Assembly (NCBI GenBank): GCA_036272815.1
Contig: DATAYA010000260.1
Coordinates: 1 to 5,518 of the forward strand
Source: DATAYA01 sp036272815
GTDB lineage: Bacteria; Pseudomonadota; Alphaproteobacteria; Acetobacterales; Acetobacteraceae
Reading direction: 5' to 3'
DNA: 5,518 nt
In this document: positions 1 through 5,518 of the stretch, piece by piece
Numbering within the stretch: the stretch's first letter is position 1
How the letters are laid out: each line of letters starts with the position of its first letter
Notes under the pieces: model-generated
Seen by the model: the letters and a program-made list of their open reading frames with translations, nothing else
Databases searched by the model: none
Told to the model about the DNA's origin: nothing
Program-made: the position numbers and the translations under genes

Positions 1-1758
1 GATCGCGCGCGCCTCATCGCGCCGGCCCTGCATGTGCAGGCAGTCCGCCAGCCAGAAGCTGCACGCGAGGAAGGCGCCCTCGCCCGGCGGCAGGCCGTCG
101 GTGCCCGCCGTGGTGCGGTAGCGCAGCACGAACCCGTCCGACACGAGATCGCGCGCGATGGCATCGACCGTACCGCGCACCCGCTCGTCCTCGTGCGGCA
201 GGAAGCCGACGAGCGGGATCAGCAACAGCGAGGCGTCGAGTTCGTGGCTGCCGAAGCTCTGCACGAAGTGCCCGTCGGCGGCATCGAAGCCCTCGCGGCA
301 GACGGTCGCGTGGATCTCGTCGCGCACGGCCCGCCAGCGGTCGACCGGCCCGTGCAGGCCGAACTGCTCGACGCCCTTCACCGAGCGGTCGAACGCGACC
401 CAGGCCATCACCTTGGAGAAGGTGAAATGCCGCCGACCGCCGCGCACCTCCCAGATGCCCTCGTCCGGCTCGCGCCAGATCGCCTCGAGATGCGCCATCA
501 GCTTGCCCTGCAAGGCCCAGCTCGCCGGGGCCGAGGCAATGCCGCCGACACGGGCCTGGTGCAGCGCATCGACCACCTCGCCATAGACGTCGAGCTGCAA
601 CTGCCCAGCCGCCGCGTTGCCGATGCGCACGGGCTTGGCACCCTGATAGCCGCCGAGCCACGGCACCTCCCACTCGTCGAGCCGCCGCTCGCCGGCGAGG
701 CCGTACATGATCTGGATCTGCGCCGGGTCGCCGGCAATCGCGCGATGCAGCCAGTCGCGCCAGTCACGCGCCTCGTCGTAATAGCCCGCCTGCATCAGCG
801 CCATCAGTGTCAGCGTCGTGTCGCGCAGCCAGCAGAAGCGGTAGTCCCAGTTGCGTTGGCCGCCGAGCTGCTCCGGCAGCGAGGTGGTCGGCGCGGCGGC
901 GATGCCGCCCGTGGTCTCGAAGGTCAGCGCCTTGAGCGTCATCAGCGAGCGCAGCACCGGGTCCCGCCACGGCCCCTGGTAGCGGCAGCGCGCGGACCAG
1001 TCCCGCCAGTAGGCGTCGGTGGCCGCCAGCGCGGCCTCGGCGTCGATGGCGGCGGGCGCGGGAAGGTGGGAGGGGCCGTGCTGCAGCACGAAGGGGATTG
1101 TCTCCCCCTCGGCGATGGTGAACTCCGCCTGCGTCGTCATGTCGCGCCCGTGCAGCTTGACCGGCGTGCGCAGCACCACGAGGTCGGGTCCGGCGATGGC
1201 GGAGAGGCCATGGGTGTTGTCGGCCAGCCTCGTCACCCAGGGAACAGTGCTGCCGTAGTCGAAGCGCAGCGCCAAGTGGAGCTGCATCGGCACATGTCCG
1301 GCGAGGCCGCGCACCAGCCGCACGATCGCCGAGCCGCCGGCGGGGCTTCCCCGCGCGCGGACCGGCATGAAGTCGATCACCAGGGCGCGGCCGTGCGCGG
1401 TCTCGAACTCGGTCTCCAGAACCATCGTGTCGCCGCGATACCGCCGCGTGGCCAGCGCCGAGTCGGCGGCGGGGGCGATGCGCCAGGTGCCGTTGTTGCG
1501 GTCGCCGAGCAGGCTGGCGAAGCAGGCGCTGCTGTCGAAGCGCGGCAGGCAGAGCCAGTCGATCGCGCCGTTGCGGCCGACCAGGGCGGCGGTGGCGCAG
1601 TCGCCGATCAGCGCGTAGTCCTCGATCGGCAGCGCCGCAGCGGATTGCGGCTGCGCTTCGGGCGCACCGCGGGCTCGGGAGATCTGAGGCGGTTTTTGGG
1701 TTTGCGTGACCTTCGGCGGCACTGGCGCTTCCGACGGCTCTGGGGCTTCGGCCTGCAT
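1..1758 (-). CDS. Glycoside hydrolase family 15 protein (glucoamylase/trehalase type), 3' end missing
   Basis: This is an inverting alpha-glucosidase of family GH15, expected to release glucose from an alpha-glucan, maltooligosaccharide, isomaltose or trehalose; the substrate cannot be decided from sequence. The frame is open for 586 codons from ATG (1758-1756) and leaves the window at position 1 without a stop. The family N-terminal signature LPIEDYALIGDC starts at residue 43, and a beta-sandwich-like domain follows. The (alpha/alpha)6 barrel has RNWDYRFCWLRD at 302-313 and GNAAAGQLQLDVYGEV at 380-395. By analogy with fungal glucoamylase, E437 in GIWEVRG is the general acid and E560 in GEGAF is the general base. 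Family members are often about 600 residues, so probably only a few dozen are missing. The start is supported by GGAGGG at 1767-1762. Residues 1-42 form a Pro/Ala/Gln/Glu-rich extension that is unusual for the family and lacks a hydrophobic signal peptide, so the enzyme is probably cytoplasmic. The family call is firm. Confidence 0.93.
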   Translation of the reverse strand, partial: MQAEAPEPSEAPVPPKVTQTQKPPQISRARGAPEAQPQSAAALPIEDYALIGDCATAALVGRNGAIDWLCLPRFDSSACFASLLGDRNNGTWRIAPAADSALATRRYRGDTMVLETEFETAHGRALVIDFMPVRARGSPAGGSAIVRLVRGLAGHVPMQLHLALRFDYGSTVPWVTRLADNTHGLSAIAGPDLVVLRTPVKLHGRDMTTQAEFTIAEGETIPFVLQHGPSHLPAPAAIDAEAALAATDAYWRDWSARCRYQGPWRDPVLRSLMTLKALTFETTGGIAAAPTTSLPEQLGGQRNWDYRFCWLRDTTLTLMALMQAGYYDEARDWRDWLHRAIAGDPAQIQIMYGLAGERRLDEWEVPWLGGYQGAKPVRIGNAAAGQLQLDVYGEVVDALHQARVGGIASAPASWALQGKLMAHLEAIWREPDEGIWEVRGGRRHFTFSKVMAWVAFDRSVKGVEQFGLHGPVDRWRAVRDEIHATVCREGFDAADGHFVQSFGSHELDASLLLIPLVGFLPHEDERVRGTVDAIARDLVSDGFVLRYRTTAGTDGLPPGEGAFLACSFWLADCLHMQGRRDEARAI

Positions 1759-1761
1759 CGT

Positions 1762-1767
1762 CCCTCC
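1762..1767 (-). promoter_or_regulatory. Ribosome binding site of the GH15 gene
   Basis: GGAGGG read on the minus strand lies three bases before the ATG at 1758. It is a strong Shine-Dalgarno match at slightly short spacing. It decides the start, because the conserved GH15 domain begins only at residue 43 and no other in-frame ATG precedes that domain. Confidence 0.7.
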
Positions 1768-1788
1768 GGGCGTCTTCGGGCGAGCCTA

Positions 1789-1803
1789 GACGGTGCTACC
1801 GTC
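1789..1803. promoter_or_regulatory. Perfect 6-bp dyad (GACGGT-GCT-ACCGTC), possible operator or leader hairpin
   Basis: The arms GACGGT (1789-1794) and ACCGTC (1798-1803) are exact inverted copies around a 3-base centre. The dyad sits about 30 bases upstream of the GH15 ATG, where it could be a repressor site or form a hairpin in the 5' leader. I do not recognise it as the site of a particular regulator. A dyad this short can arise by chance in DNA this rich in GC. Confidence 0.3.
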
Positions 1804-1814
1804 GCCGCAACACG

Positions 1815-1833
1815 GCAACCCGCATGCGGTTGC
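1815..1833. promoter_or_regulatory. Inverted repeat GCAACC-N7-GGTTGC, possible operator
   Basis: The arms GCAACC (1815-1820) and GGTTGC (1828-1833) flank CGCATGC, which itself contains the palindrome GCATGC. The repeat lies three bases upstream of the TTGACT hexamer at 1837, in the 205-base region between the divergent GH15 and helicase genes. A wider pair, GTCGCC at 1801-1806 and GGCGAC at 1845-1850, encloses it. The size and location suit a transcription-factor site, but no family is identified. Confidence 0.35.
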
Positions 1834-1836
1834 GAC

Positions 1837-1865
1837 TTGACTTCGGCGACCGAAATCCAGATATG
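1837..1865 (+). promoter_or_regulatory. Weak sigma70-like promoter candidate for the helicase-gcdH unit
   Basis: TTGACT at 1837-1842 matches five of six bases of the -35 consensus. After a 17-base spacer, GATATG at 1860-1865 is a poor -10 element, although ATAT fits the looser alphaproteobacterial consensus. This would give a leader of roughly 95 bases before the helicase start. It is the only reasonable plus-strand promoter I could see in the region. Confidence 0.35.
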
Positions 1866-1963
1866 CGCACGCAGGGACGGGCCGAGGCCCGCCCGCGCGC
1901 CCTCGTGCCCGCTCTTCCAGCCCGCAAGCCGGCGCGCGAACACCTGACCCAAGATCGAGACCC

Positions 1964-3679
1964 TTGTTGAACGAACTCGCGGCCGCTCCGGCGGACACCG
2001 ATGACGCGGATGATGCCGCGCAAACCCAAGACGGAAGCGAAACCGTTTCCGCTGCCGACGAAGCAGGCTTTGCCGAGCTCGGCCTTTCCGAACCCGTGCT
2101 GCGCGCGGTCGCCGAGAAGGGCTATCTCGTGCCGACGCCGATCCAGCGCGAGGCGATTCCCGTCATCCTGATGGGCCGCGACGTGCTCGGCACGGCGCAG
2201 ACCGGCACCGGCAAGACCGCCGGCTTCACCCTGCCGATGCTCGACATCCTCGCCGGCACAAGGTCGCGGGCGCGGATGCCGCGGGCGTTGATCCTGGAGC
2301 CGACGCGCGAGCTTGCCTTGCAGGTCTCGGAGAACTTCGTGGCCTATGGCCAGCACCTGAAGCTGCTGCACGCGCTGCTGATCGGCGGCGAGAGCATGGC
2401 CGAGCAACGCGAGGCGCTGGCGCGCGGCGCGGATGTGCTGATCGCCACACCGGGCCGGCTGCTCGACCTGATCGAGCGCGGCGGGCTGCTGATGACCGAC
2501 GTGAAGTTCTTGGTGATCGACGAGGCGGACCGGATGCTCGACATGGGGTTCATCCCTGATGTCGAGCGCATCGTGGGGATGCTGCCGCGCATTCGCCAGA
2601 CGCTTTTCTTCTCCGCCACGATGGCACCGGAGATCAAGCGGCTCGCCGACGCCTTTCTGCAGAACCCGAAGCTGATCGCGGTCTCGCCGCCCGCCTCGGT
2701 CGCGACCACGATCACGCAAGGGCTGGCGCTGGTCGCCGAGCACGACAAGCGTGAGGCGCTGCGCCGGCTGGTGCGGACCGAGGATGTGCAGAACGCCCTG
2801 GTGTTCTGCAACCGCAAGCGCGACGTGGACGTGCTGCACAAGTCGCTGGTCAGCCACAAGTTCAGCGCCGGCGCCCTGCACGGCGACATGACGCAGCCGA
2901 TGCGCTTCGCCACGCTGGAACGGTTCAAGGCGGGCGAGATCCGGCTGCTGGTGTGCAGCGACGTCGCGGCGCGGGGGCTCGACATCGGCGGCCTCTCGCA
3001 CGTGTTCAATTTCGACGTGCCTCACCATGCGGAGGATTACGTCCACCGCATCGGCCGCACCGGCCGTGCCGGGCGGGAAGGACGGGCATTCACGCTCGCC
3101 ACCCCCGAGGACCGGCTGGCGGTGGAGGCGATCGAGAAGTTGATCGGCTTGCCGATCCCGCGCATCCTGGTGGAGGGGCTCGACCCGGTCGTCTGGGCCG
3201 AGGGTGACGGCCGCCGCCGCCGTGGCCGCGCGCCGGCGCGGGCGTCGTCGCGCACCCCCGCCCGGCCGCCCGTGTCCGGCGAGGGAGAGGAACGCGCCCC
3301 GCGTGCCACGCGCGCGCCCCGGGCGCCGCGTGCCGCACGAGCCGCCCGTGGCGGGCAGACGGAGCTTGTTGTCGAGAGCCAGGCCGTGGGCGAGGCCCTG
3401 GAGCCGGTCGAGCGCCCGGACGAGGGCGAGCGCGGCGTGAGTGTTCCCCGGCCCGAGCGCGCGCCGCGCCGCGAACGCGCACCCCGTGCCGAACCTGCCG
3501 TTTCTGCCGGCCGCGCGCCGCGCCGCGAGCGGACTGCCGAGCCGCGGCGGGAGCCGGCGATCGAGGCCGCATCGGCCGAACAGATCCGCGGCTTCGGCGA
3601 ACAGGTTCCGGCGTTCATGCTGCTCGCGAGCCGCCGCAAGGCCGCGCCGGCCGCCGCCAGCACCGAAGGCGAGCCGTGA
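1964..3679 (+). CDS. rhlE: DEAD-box ATP-dependent RNA helicase, RhlE type
   Basis: This ATP-dependent enzyme unwinds or remodels RNA duplexes in the cytoplasm; relatives act in ribosome assembly, RNA decay and cold adaptation. All core motifs are present in order: Q motif with Q61, Walker A AQTGTGKT at 78-85, PTREL at 113-117, TPGR at 162-165, DEAD at 186-189, SAT at 217-219, ARGLDI at 336-341 and HRIGRTGR at 361-368. The core resembles E. coli RhlE. Residues 412-543 are an Arg/Ala/Pro-rich, strongly basic, probably disordered RNA-binding tail, and it ends in a more ordered segment, [16 protein letters not shown] (544-559). Residues 1-35 are an Asp-rich extension. No ATG is available: the frame has a TGA at 1838 and then only the tandem TTG codons at 1964 and 1967. 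GAGA at 1957-1960 suits the second better. The stop overlaps the gcdH start. The helicase call is firm; the RhlE subfamily is likely. Confidence 0.95.
   Translation: MLNELAAAPADTDDADDAAQTQDGSETVSAADEAGFAELGLSEPVLRAVAEKGYLVPTPIQREAIPVILMGRDVLGTAQTGTGKTAGFTLPMLDILAGTRSRARMPRALILEPTRELALQVSENFVAYGQHLKLLHALLIGGESMAEQREALARGADVLIATPGRLLDLIERGGLLMTDVKFLVIDEADRMLDMGFIPDVERIVGMLPRIRQTLFFSATMAPEIKRLADAFLQNPKLIAVSPPASVATTITQGLALVAEHDKREALRRLVRTEDVQNALVFCNRKRDVDVLHKSLVSHKFSAGALHGDMTQPMRFATLERFKAGEIRLLVCSDVAARGLDIGGLSHVFNFDVPHHAEDYVHRIGRTGRAGREGRAFTLATPEDRLAVEAIEKLIGLPIPRILVEGLDPVVWAEGDGRRRRGRAPARASSRTPARPPVSGEGEERAPRATRAPRAPRAARAARGGQTELVVESQAVGEALEPVERPDEGERGVSVPRPERAPRRERAPRAEPAVSAGRAPRRERTAEPRREPAIEAASAEQIRGFGEQVPAFMLLASRRKAAPAAASTEGEP
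3458..3528 (+). repeat. rhlE: 17-bp direct repeat in the helicase tail coding region
   Basis: The 17-mer CGCGCGCCGCGCCGCGA occurs exactly at 3458-3474 and 3512-3528, each time encoding the core of RAPRRER. The surrounding tail (about 3220-3560) is built from related Arg-Ala-Pro-Arg units such as [19 protein letters not shown]. This suggests growth by slippage or local duplication, and the tail may vary in length between strains. Confidence 0.6.
3665..3669 (+). promoter_or_regulatory. gcdH: Ribosome binding site of gcdH inside the helicase 3' end
   Basis: GAAGG lies six bases before the GTG at 3676, within the last codons of the helicase. Together with the GTGA stop/start overlap it supports the GTG start and translational coupling of the two genes. 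Confidence 0.6.
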
Positions 3680-4875
3680 ACGACGCGGCGCCGGCGCGGA
3701 AGGGCAAGCTCGGCCCGTTCGCCTGGGACGACGCGCTGCTGCTGGACGACCAACTTACCGAGGACGAGCGCGCGATCCGCGACGCCGCCCGCGACTACTG
3801 CCAAGAGAAGCTGTTCCCGCGCGTGCTGAACGGCAACCGCCACGAGCGGTTCGACCGCGCGATCATGGACGAATACGGCGCGATGGGCTTTCTCGGCGCG
3901 ACGCTCGAAGGCTATGGCTGCGCCGGCATCTCCTATGTCGCCTACGGGCTGATCTCGCGCGAGGTGGAGCGCGTGGACAGCGGCTATCGGAGCGCCTTCT
4001 CGGTGCAGTCCTCGCTGGTGATGTATCCGATCTGGGCGTTCGGGTCGGAGGCGCAGAAGGCGAAATATCTGCCGAAGCTGCGCGCCGGGGAGTGGGTCGG
4101 CTGCTTCGGCCTGACCGAACCGGACGGCGGCTCCGATCCCGGTTCGATGCGCACGCGGGCGAAGAAGGTCGATGGCGGCTACGTGCTGAACGGATCGAAG
4201 ACCTGGATCACCAATTCGCCGATCGCCGATGTCTTCGTCGTGTGGGCGAAGGACGATGCGGGCGACATCCGCGGCTTCATCCTCGAACGCGGCATGGCGG
4301 GCCTGACCGCGCCGAAGATCGAGGGCAAGTTCAGCCTGCGCGCCAGCACCACCGGCATGATCATGATGCAGGACGTGGCGGTGCCGGAGGATGCGATGCT
4401 GCCAGGCGTGCGCGGGCTGCGCGGGCCGTTCTCGTGCCTGAACAACGCGCGCTACGGCATCGCCTGGGGGGCGCTGGGGGCGGCGGAGTTCTGCTGGCAC
4501 GCGGCACGCACCTACACGCTGGAACGGCGCGTGTTCGGCCGCCCGCTCGCGGCGACGCAGCTCGTGCAGAAGAAGCTCGCCGACATGCAGACCGAGATCA
4601 CGCTCGGGCTGCAGGCGGTGCTGCGGCTCGGGCGGCTGCTGGACGAAGGCCGCGCGGCGCCGGAGATGATCTCGCTCTGCAAGCGCAATTCGTGCGGCAA
4701 GGCGCTGGAGATCGCGCGCACCGCGCGGGACATGCACGGCGGCAATGGCATCGTCGACGAGTATCACGTCATTCGCCATGTGATGAACCTGGAGACGGTG
4801 AACACCTACGAGGGCACGCACGACGTCCACGCGCTCATCCTCGGCCGCGCACAGACCGGCATCAGCGCGTTCTAG
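3676..4875 (+). CDS. gcdH: Glutaryl-CoA dehydrogenase
   Basis: This FAD-dependent acyl-CoA dehydrogenase oxidises and decarboxylates glutaryl-CoA to crotonyl-CoA in lysine, tryptophan and glutarate breakdown, passing electrons to electron-transfer flavoprotein. The 399-residue protein matches the mature human enzyme along its length, for example in [16 protein letters not shown] (143-158), KTWITNSP (175-182), FSLRAS (219-224), [14 protein letters not shown] (252-265) and [16 protein letters not shown] (376-391). E379 is the catalytic base (human mature E370). R105 in GYRSA matches the glutaryl-carboxylate-binding R94, and E98 and Y378 match E87 and Y369. This set fits the decarboxylating type rather than a short-chain acyl-CoA dehydrogenase. 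The start is GTG at 3676, which overlaps the helicase stop by four bases. The N-terminus ([17 protein letters not shown]) is complete and the stop is TAG. No other glutarate-pathway gene is in view. Confidence 0.96.
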   Translation: MNDAAPARKGKLGPFAWDDALLLDDQLTEDERAIRDAARDYCQEKLFPRVLNGNRHERFDRAIMDEYGAMGFLGATLEGYGCAGISYVAYGLISREVERVDSGYRSAFSVQSSLVMYPIWAFGSEAQKAKYLPKLRAGEWVGCFGLTEPDGGSDPGSMRTRAKKVDGGYVLNGSKTWITNSPIADVFVVWAKDDAGDIRGFILERGMAGLTAPKIEGKFSLRASTTGMIMMQDVAVPEDAMLPGVRGLRGPFSCLNNARYGIAWGALGAAEFCWHAARTYTLERRVFGRPLAATQLVQKKLADMQTEITLGLQAVLRLGRLLDEGRAAPEMISLCKRNSCGKALEIARTARDMHGGNGIVDEYHVIRHVMNLETVNTYEGTHDVHALILGRAQTGISAF

Positions 4876-4964
4876 AAGGCTGCGGAAGGCAAGAAAGCGC
4901 GGGGCGTTGCCCCACACCCCACCAACGGCGAGCCTTTGGAAACCTGTCCTTCGGCAAACGGGGT

Positions 4965-4983
4965 CTGGGGCCTGCGGCCCCAG
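4965..4983. terminator. Strong hairpin after gcdH, possible transcription end without U-tract
   Basis: The 8-bp all-paired stem CTGGGGCC/GGCCCCAG with loop TGC is the strongest structure downstream of the gcdH stop, about 90 bases away. No run of T follows it, so a classic Rho-independent terminator is not supported. It may instead protect the 3' end of the mRNA or simply be part of the repeat. Confidence 0.25.
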
Positions 4984-4988
4984 CGGGT

Positions 4989-5005
4989 CAAGGGCGGAGC
5001 CCTTG
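4989..5005 (+). promoter_or_regulatory. Hairpin enclosing the probable Shine-Dalgarno and TTG start of the methyltransferase
   Basis: CAAGGGC (4989-4995) pairs perfectly with GCCCTTG (4999-5005) around the loop GGA. The only Shine-Dalgarno-like sequence, GGAG at 4996-4999, is in the loop and closing base. The proposed TTG start at 5003-5005 is the last codon of the 3' arm. Translation could therefore depend on opening this hairpin. The structure is plain; the regulatory role is inferred. Confidence 0.35.
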
Positions 5006-5518
5006 CCTTGCGTCACGATCGAACGGATCGGCGCCGACGGCGACGGCGTCGCCACCATGGCAGATGGCACCCCGTTCTATCTCCCGGAAACCCTGCCCGG
5101 CGAGCGTGTCCGCGCCCGGCCTCTTGCCCGCCGCGGCGAGGGGTGGGCCGGTGCTGCCGACGCGGTGCTCGCCCCGAGCGCCGAACGGGTCGCCGCGCCC
5201 TGCCCGCATTTCGGCGCCTGCGGCGGCTGCACGCTGCAGCACTGGCGCGATGACGCTTATGCCGGGTGGAAGCGTGGTCTTCTGGTCGCAGCCCTCTCGC
5301 GCGCCGGATTTCCGGATGTCCCGGTTGCGGCCCTGGTCCGCACGCTGCCCGGCACCCGCCGCCGCGCCGACCTCGCGATCCGCCGCCTCCCGTCCGGCAT
5401 CAGCCTCGGGTTGCACGTCCGCGGCGCTGCGGACGTGGTCGACCTCGCGGTCTGCCCGGTGCTGCACCCGTCGCTCGCGGCCCTGCTCGGACCGTTGCGC
5501 GCGGCGCTGGGGGGATTA
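5003..5518 (+). CDS. TrmA/RumA-family class I SAM-dependent RNA 5-methyluridine methyltransferase, 5' part
   Basis: The enzyme is expected to methylate C5 of a uridine in rRNA or tRNA using S-adenosylmethionine. The 172 codons in view cover the TRAM RNA-binding domain (VTIERIGADGDGVA, residues 4-17, to about residue 58). The iron-sulfur cysteines C67, C73 and C76 follow in CPHFGACGGCTLQHW, with C151 in AVCPVLHPS as the likely fourth ligand. The SAM-binding domain and the catalytic Cys lie beyond the edge. Which uridine is modified (RlmC/RlmD- or TrmA-like) cannot be decided; the [4Fe-4S] motif points to the RumA/RlmD side rather than bacterial TrmA. The start is uncertain. TTG at 5003 gives the usual short lead before the TRAM domain, the ATG at 5057 would delete half of it, and the frame stays open upstream through the repeat back to at least 4871. 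Confidence 0.88.
   Translation, partial: MPCVTIERIGADGDGVATMADGTPFYLPETLPGERVRARPLARRGEGWAGAADAVLAPSAERVAAPCPHFGACGGCTLQHWRDDAYAGWKRGLLVAALSRAGFPDVPVAALVRTLPGTRRRADLAIRRLPSGISLGLHVRGAADVVDLAVCPVLHPSLAALLGPLRAALGGL

Larger units (their letters stand above)
4897..5005. repeat. Intergenic structured repeat with several GC-rich hairpins
   Basis: Most of the 127 bases between gcdH and the methyltransferase consist of consecutive inverted repeats. GGGGC-GTT-GCCCC lies at 4901-4913. An imperfect hairpin with outer arms CCAA/TTGG and inner GGC/GCC lies at 4922-4939. A perfect 8-bp stem CTGGGGCC-TGC-GGCCCCAG lies at 4965-4983, and a perfect 7-bp stem CAAGGGC-GGA-GCCCTTG at 4989-5005. The order (a GGGGC hairpin, CACCCCACC, a TTTGGAAACC box, GGGGTCTGGGG, then a GGGC-GGA-GCCC hairpin) resembles a repeat I recall scattered between genes in Acetobacteraceae-like genomes. 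The hairpins are directly visible; the dispersed-repeat identity is from memory. Coding is unlikely. Confidence 0.6.

Noticed and set aside
34..1947. A 637-codon open frame on the plus strand opposite the GH15 gene
   Set aside because: Its translation is His/Arg/Gln/Ala-rich with no recognisable domain. It lies antisense to a clear GH15 protein with catalytic motifs, as expected for a frame complementary to codons rich in GC at the third position.
1796..3046. A 416-codon open frame on the minus strand opposite the helicase
   Set aside because: It is antisense to the conserved DEAD-box core, with composition typical of a complementary frame and no domain match.
4901..5005. CRISPR array or Rho-independent terminator in the hairpin region
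   Set aside because: The hairpins differ in sequence and spacing, so there are no regular repeat-spacer units. None of the stems is followed by a T-run.
3037..5070. A 677-codon open frame on the minus strand opposite helicase, gcdH and the repeat
   Set aside because: It spans two well-supported genes and an intergenic hairpin repeat and has Arg/His-rich sequence with no family features. It is a high-GC antisense artefact.
4936..5253. A 105-codon plus-strand frame starting with METCPSANG
   Set aside because: It begins inside the repeat and runs out of frame with the TRAM/Fe-S methyltransferase, becoming Arg-rich nonsense. The methyltransferase frame explains the region.
1..5518. tRNA, rRNA, transposase, integrase or phage genes
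   Set aside because: I saw no sequence resembling these on either strand; apart from short regulatory or repeat regions, the window is filled by four ordinary protein genes.

Overview
The window is GC-rich DNA with tightly packed genes and no mobile genes. Three of its four starts are non-ATG (TTG, GTG, TTG). The closest resemblance, from protein style and from the intergenic repeat at about 4897-5005, is an alphaproteobacterium, probably an Acetobacteraceae-type organism. That assignment is inferred from memory of similar sequences; no search was run.

Layout. (1) Positions 1758 to 1, minus strand: a glycoside hydrolase family 15 gene (glucoamylase/trehalase type). Both catalytic glutamates are visible, and the C-terminal end is cut off by the window edge. 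(2) 1759-1963: a divergent intergenic region with two inverted repeats and one weak promoter-like sequence. (3) 1964-3679, plus strand: a RhlE-type DEAD-box RNA helicase with all core motifs, an acidic N-terminal extension and a long Arg/Ala/Pro-rich tail. (4) 3676-4875, plus strand: glutaryl-CoA dehydrogenase (gcdH), overlapping the helicase stop by four bases (GTGA). (5) 4876-5002: an intergenic region almost filled by a string of short GC-rich hairpins, which looks like a dispersed structured repeat. (6) 5003-5518, plus strand: the N-terminal part of a TrmA/RumA-type RNA methyltransferase (TRAM domain, then an iron-sulfur cysteine cluster), cut by the right edge.

Function. The helicase and gcdH are probably co-transcribed and translationally coupled, although RNA remodelling and lysine/tryptophan/glutarate catabolism have no obvious link. 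The methyltransferase lies on the same strand beyond the hairpin repeat and may be a separate unit. The GH15 gene is divergent and presumably independently controlled; it would release glucose from an alpha-glucan or trehalose.

I found no clear sign of an undescribed multi-gene system. The points most worth a second look are the hairpin repeat that runs into the methyltransferase start, the coupled helicase-gcdH pair, the dyads in the divergent promoter region, and the extensions on the GH15 and helicase proteins. Long open frames antisense to the real genes are high-GC artefacts.
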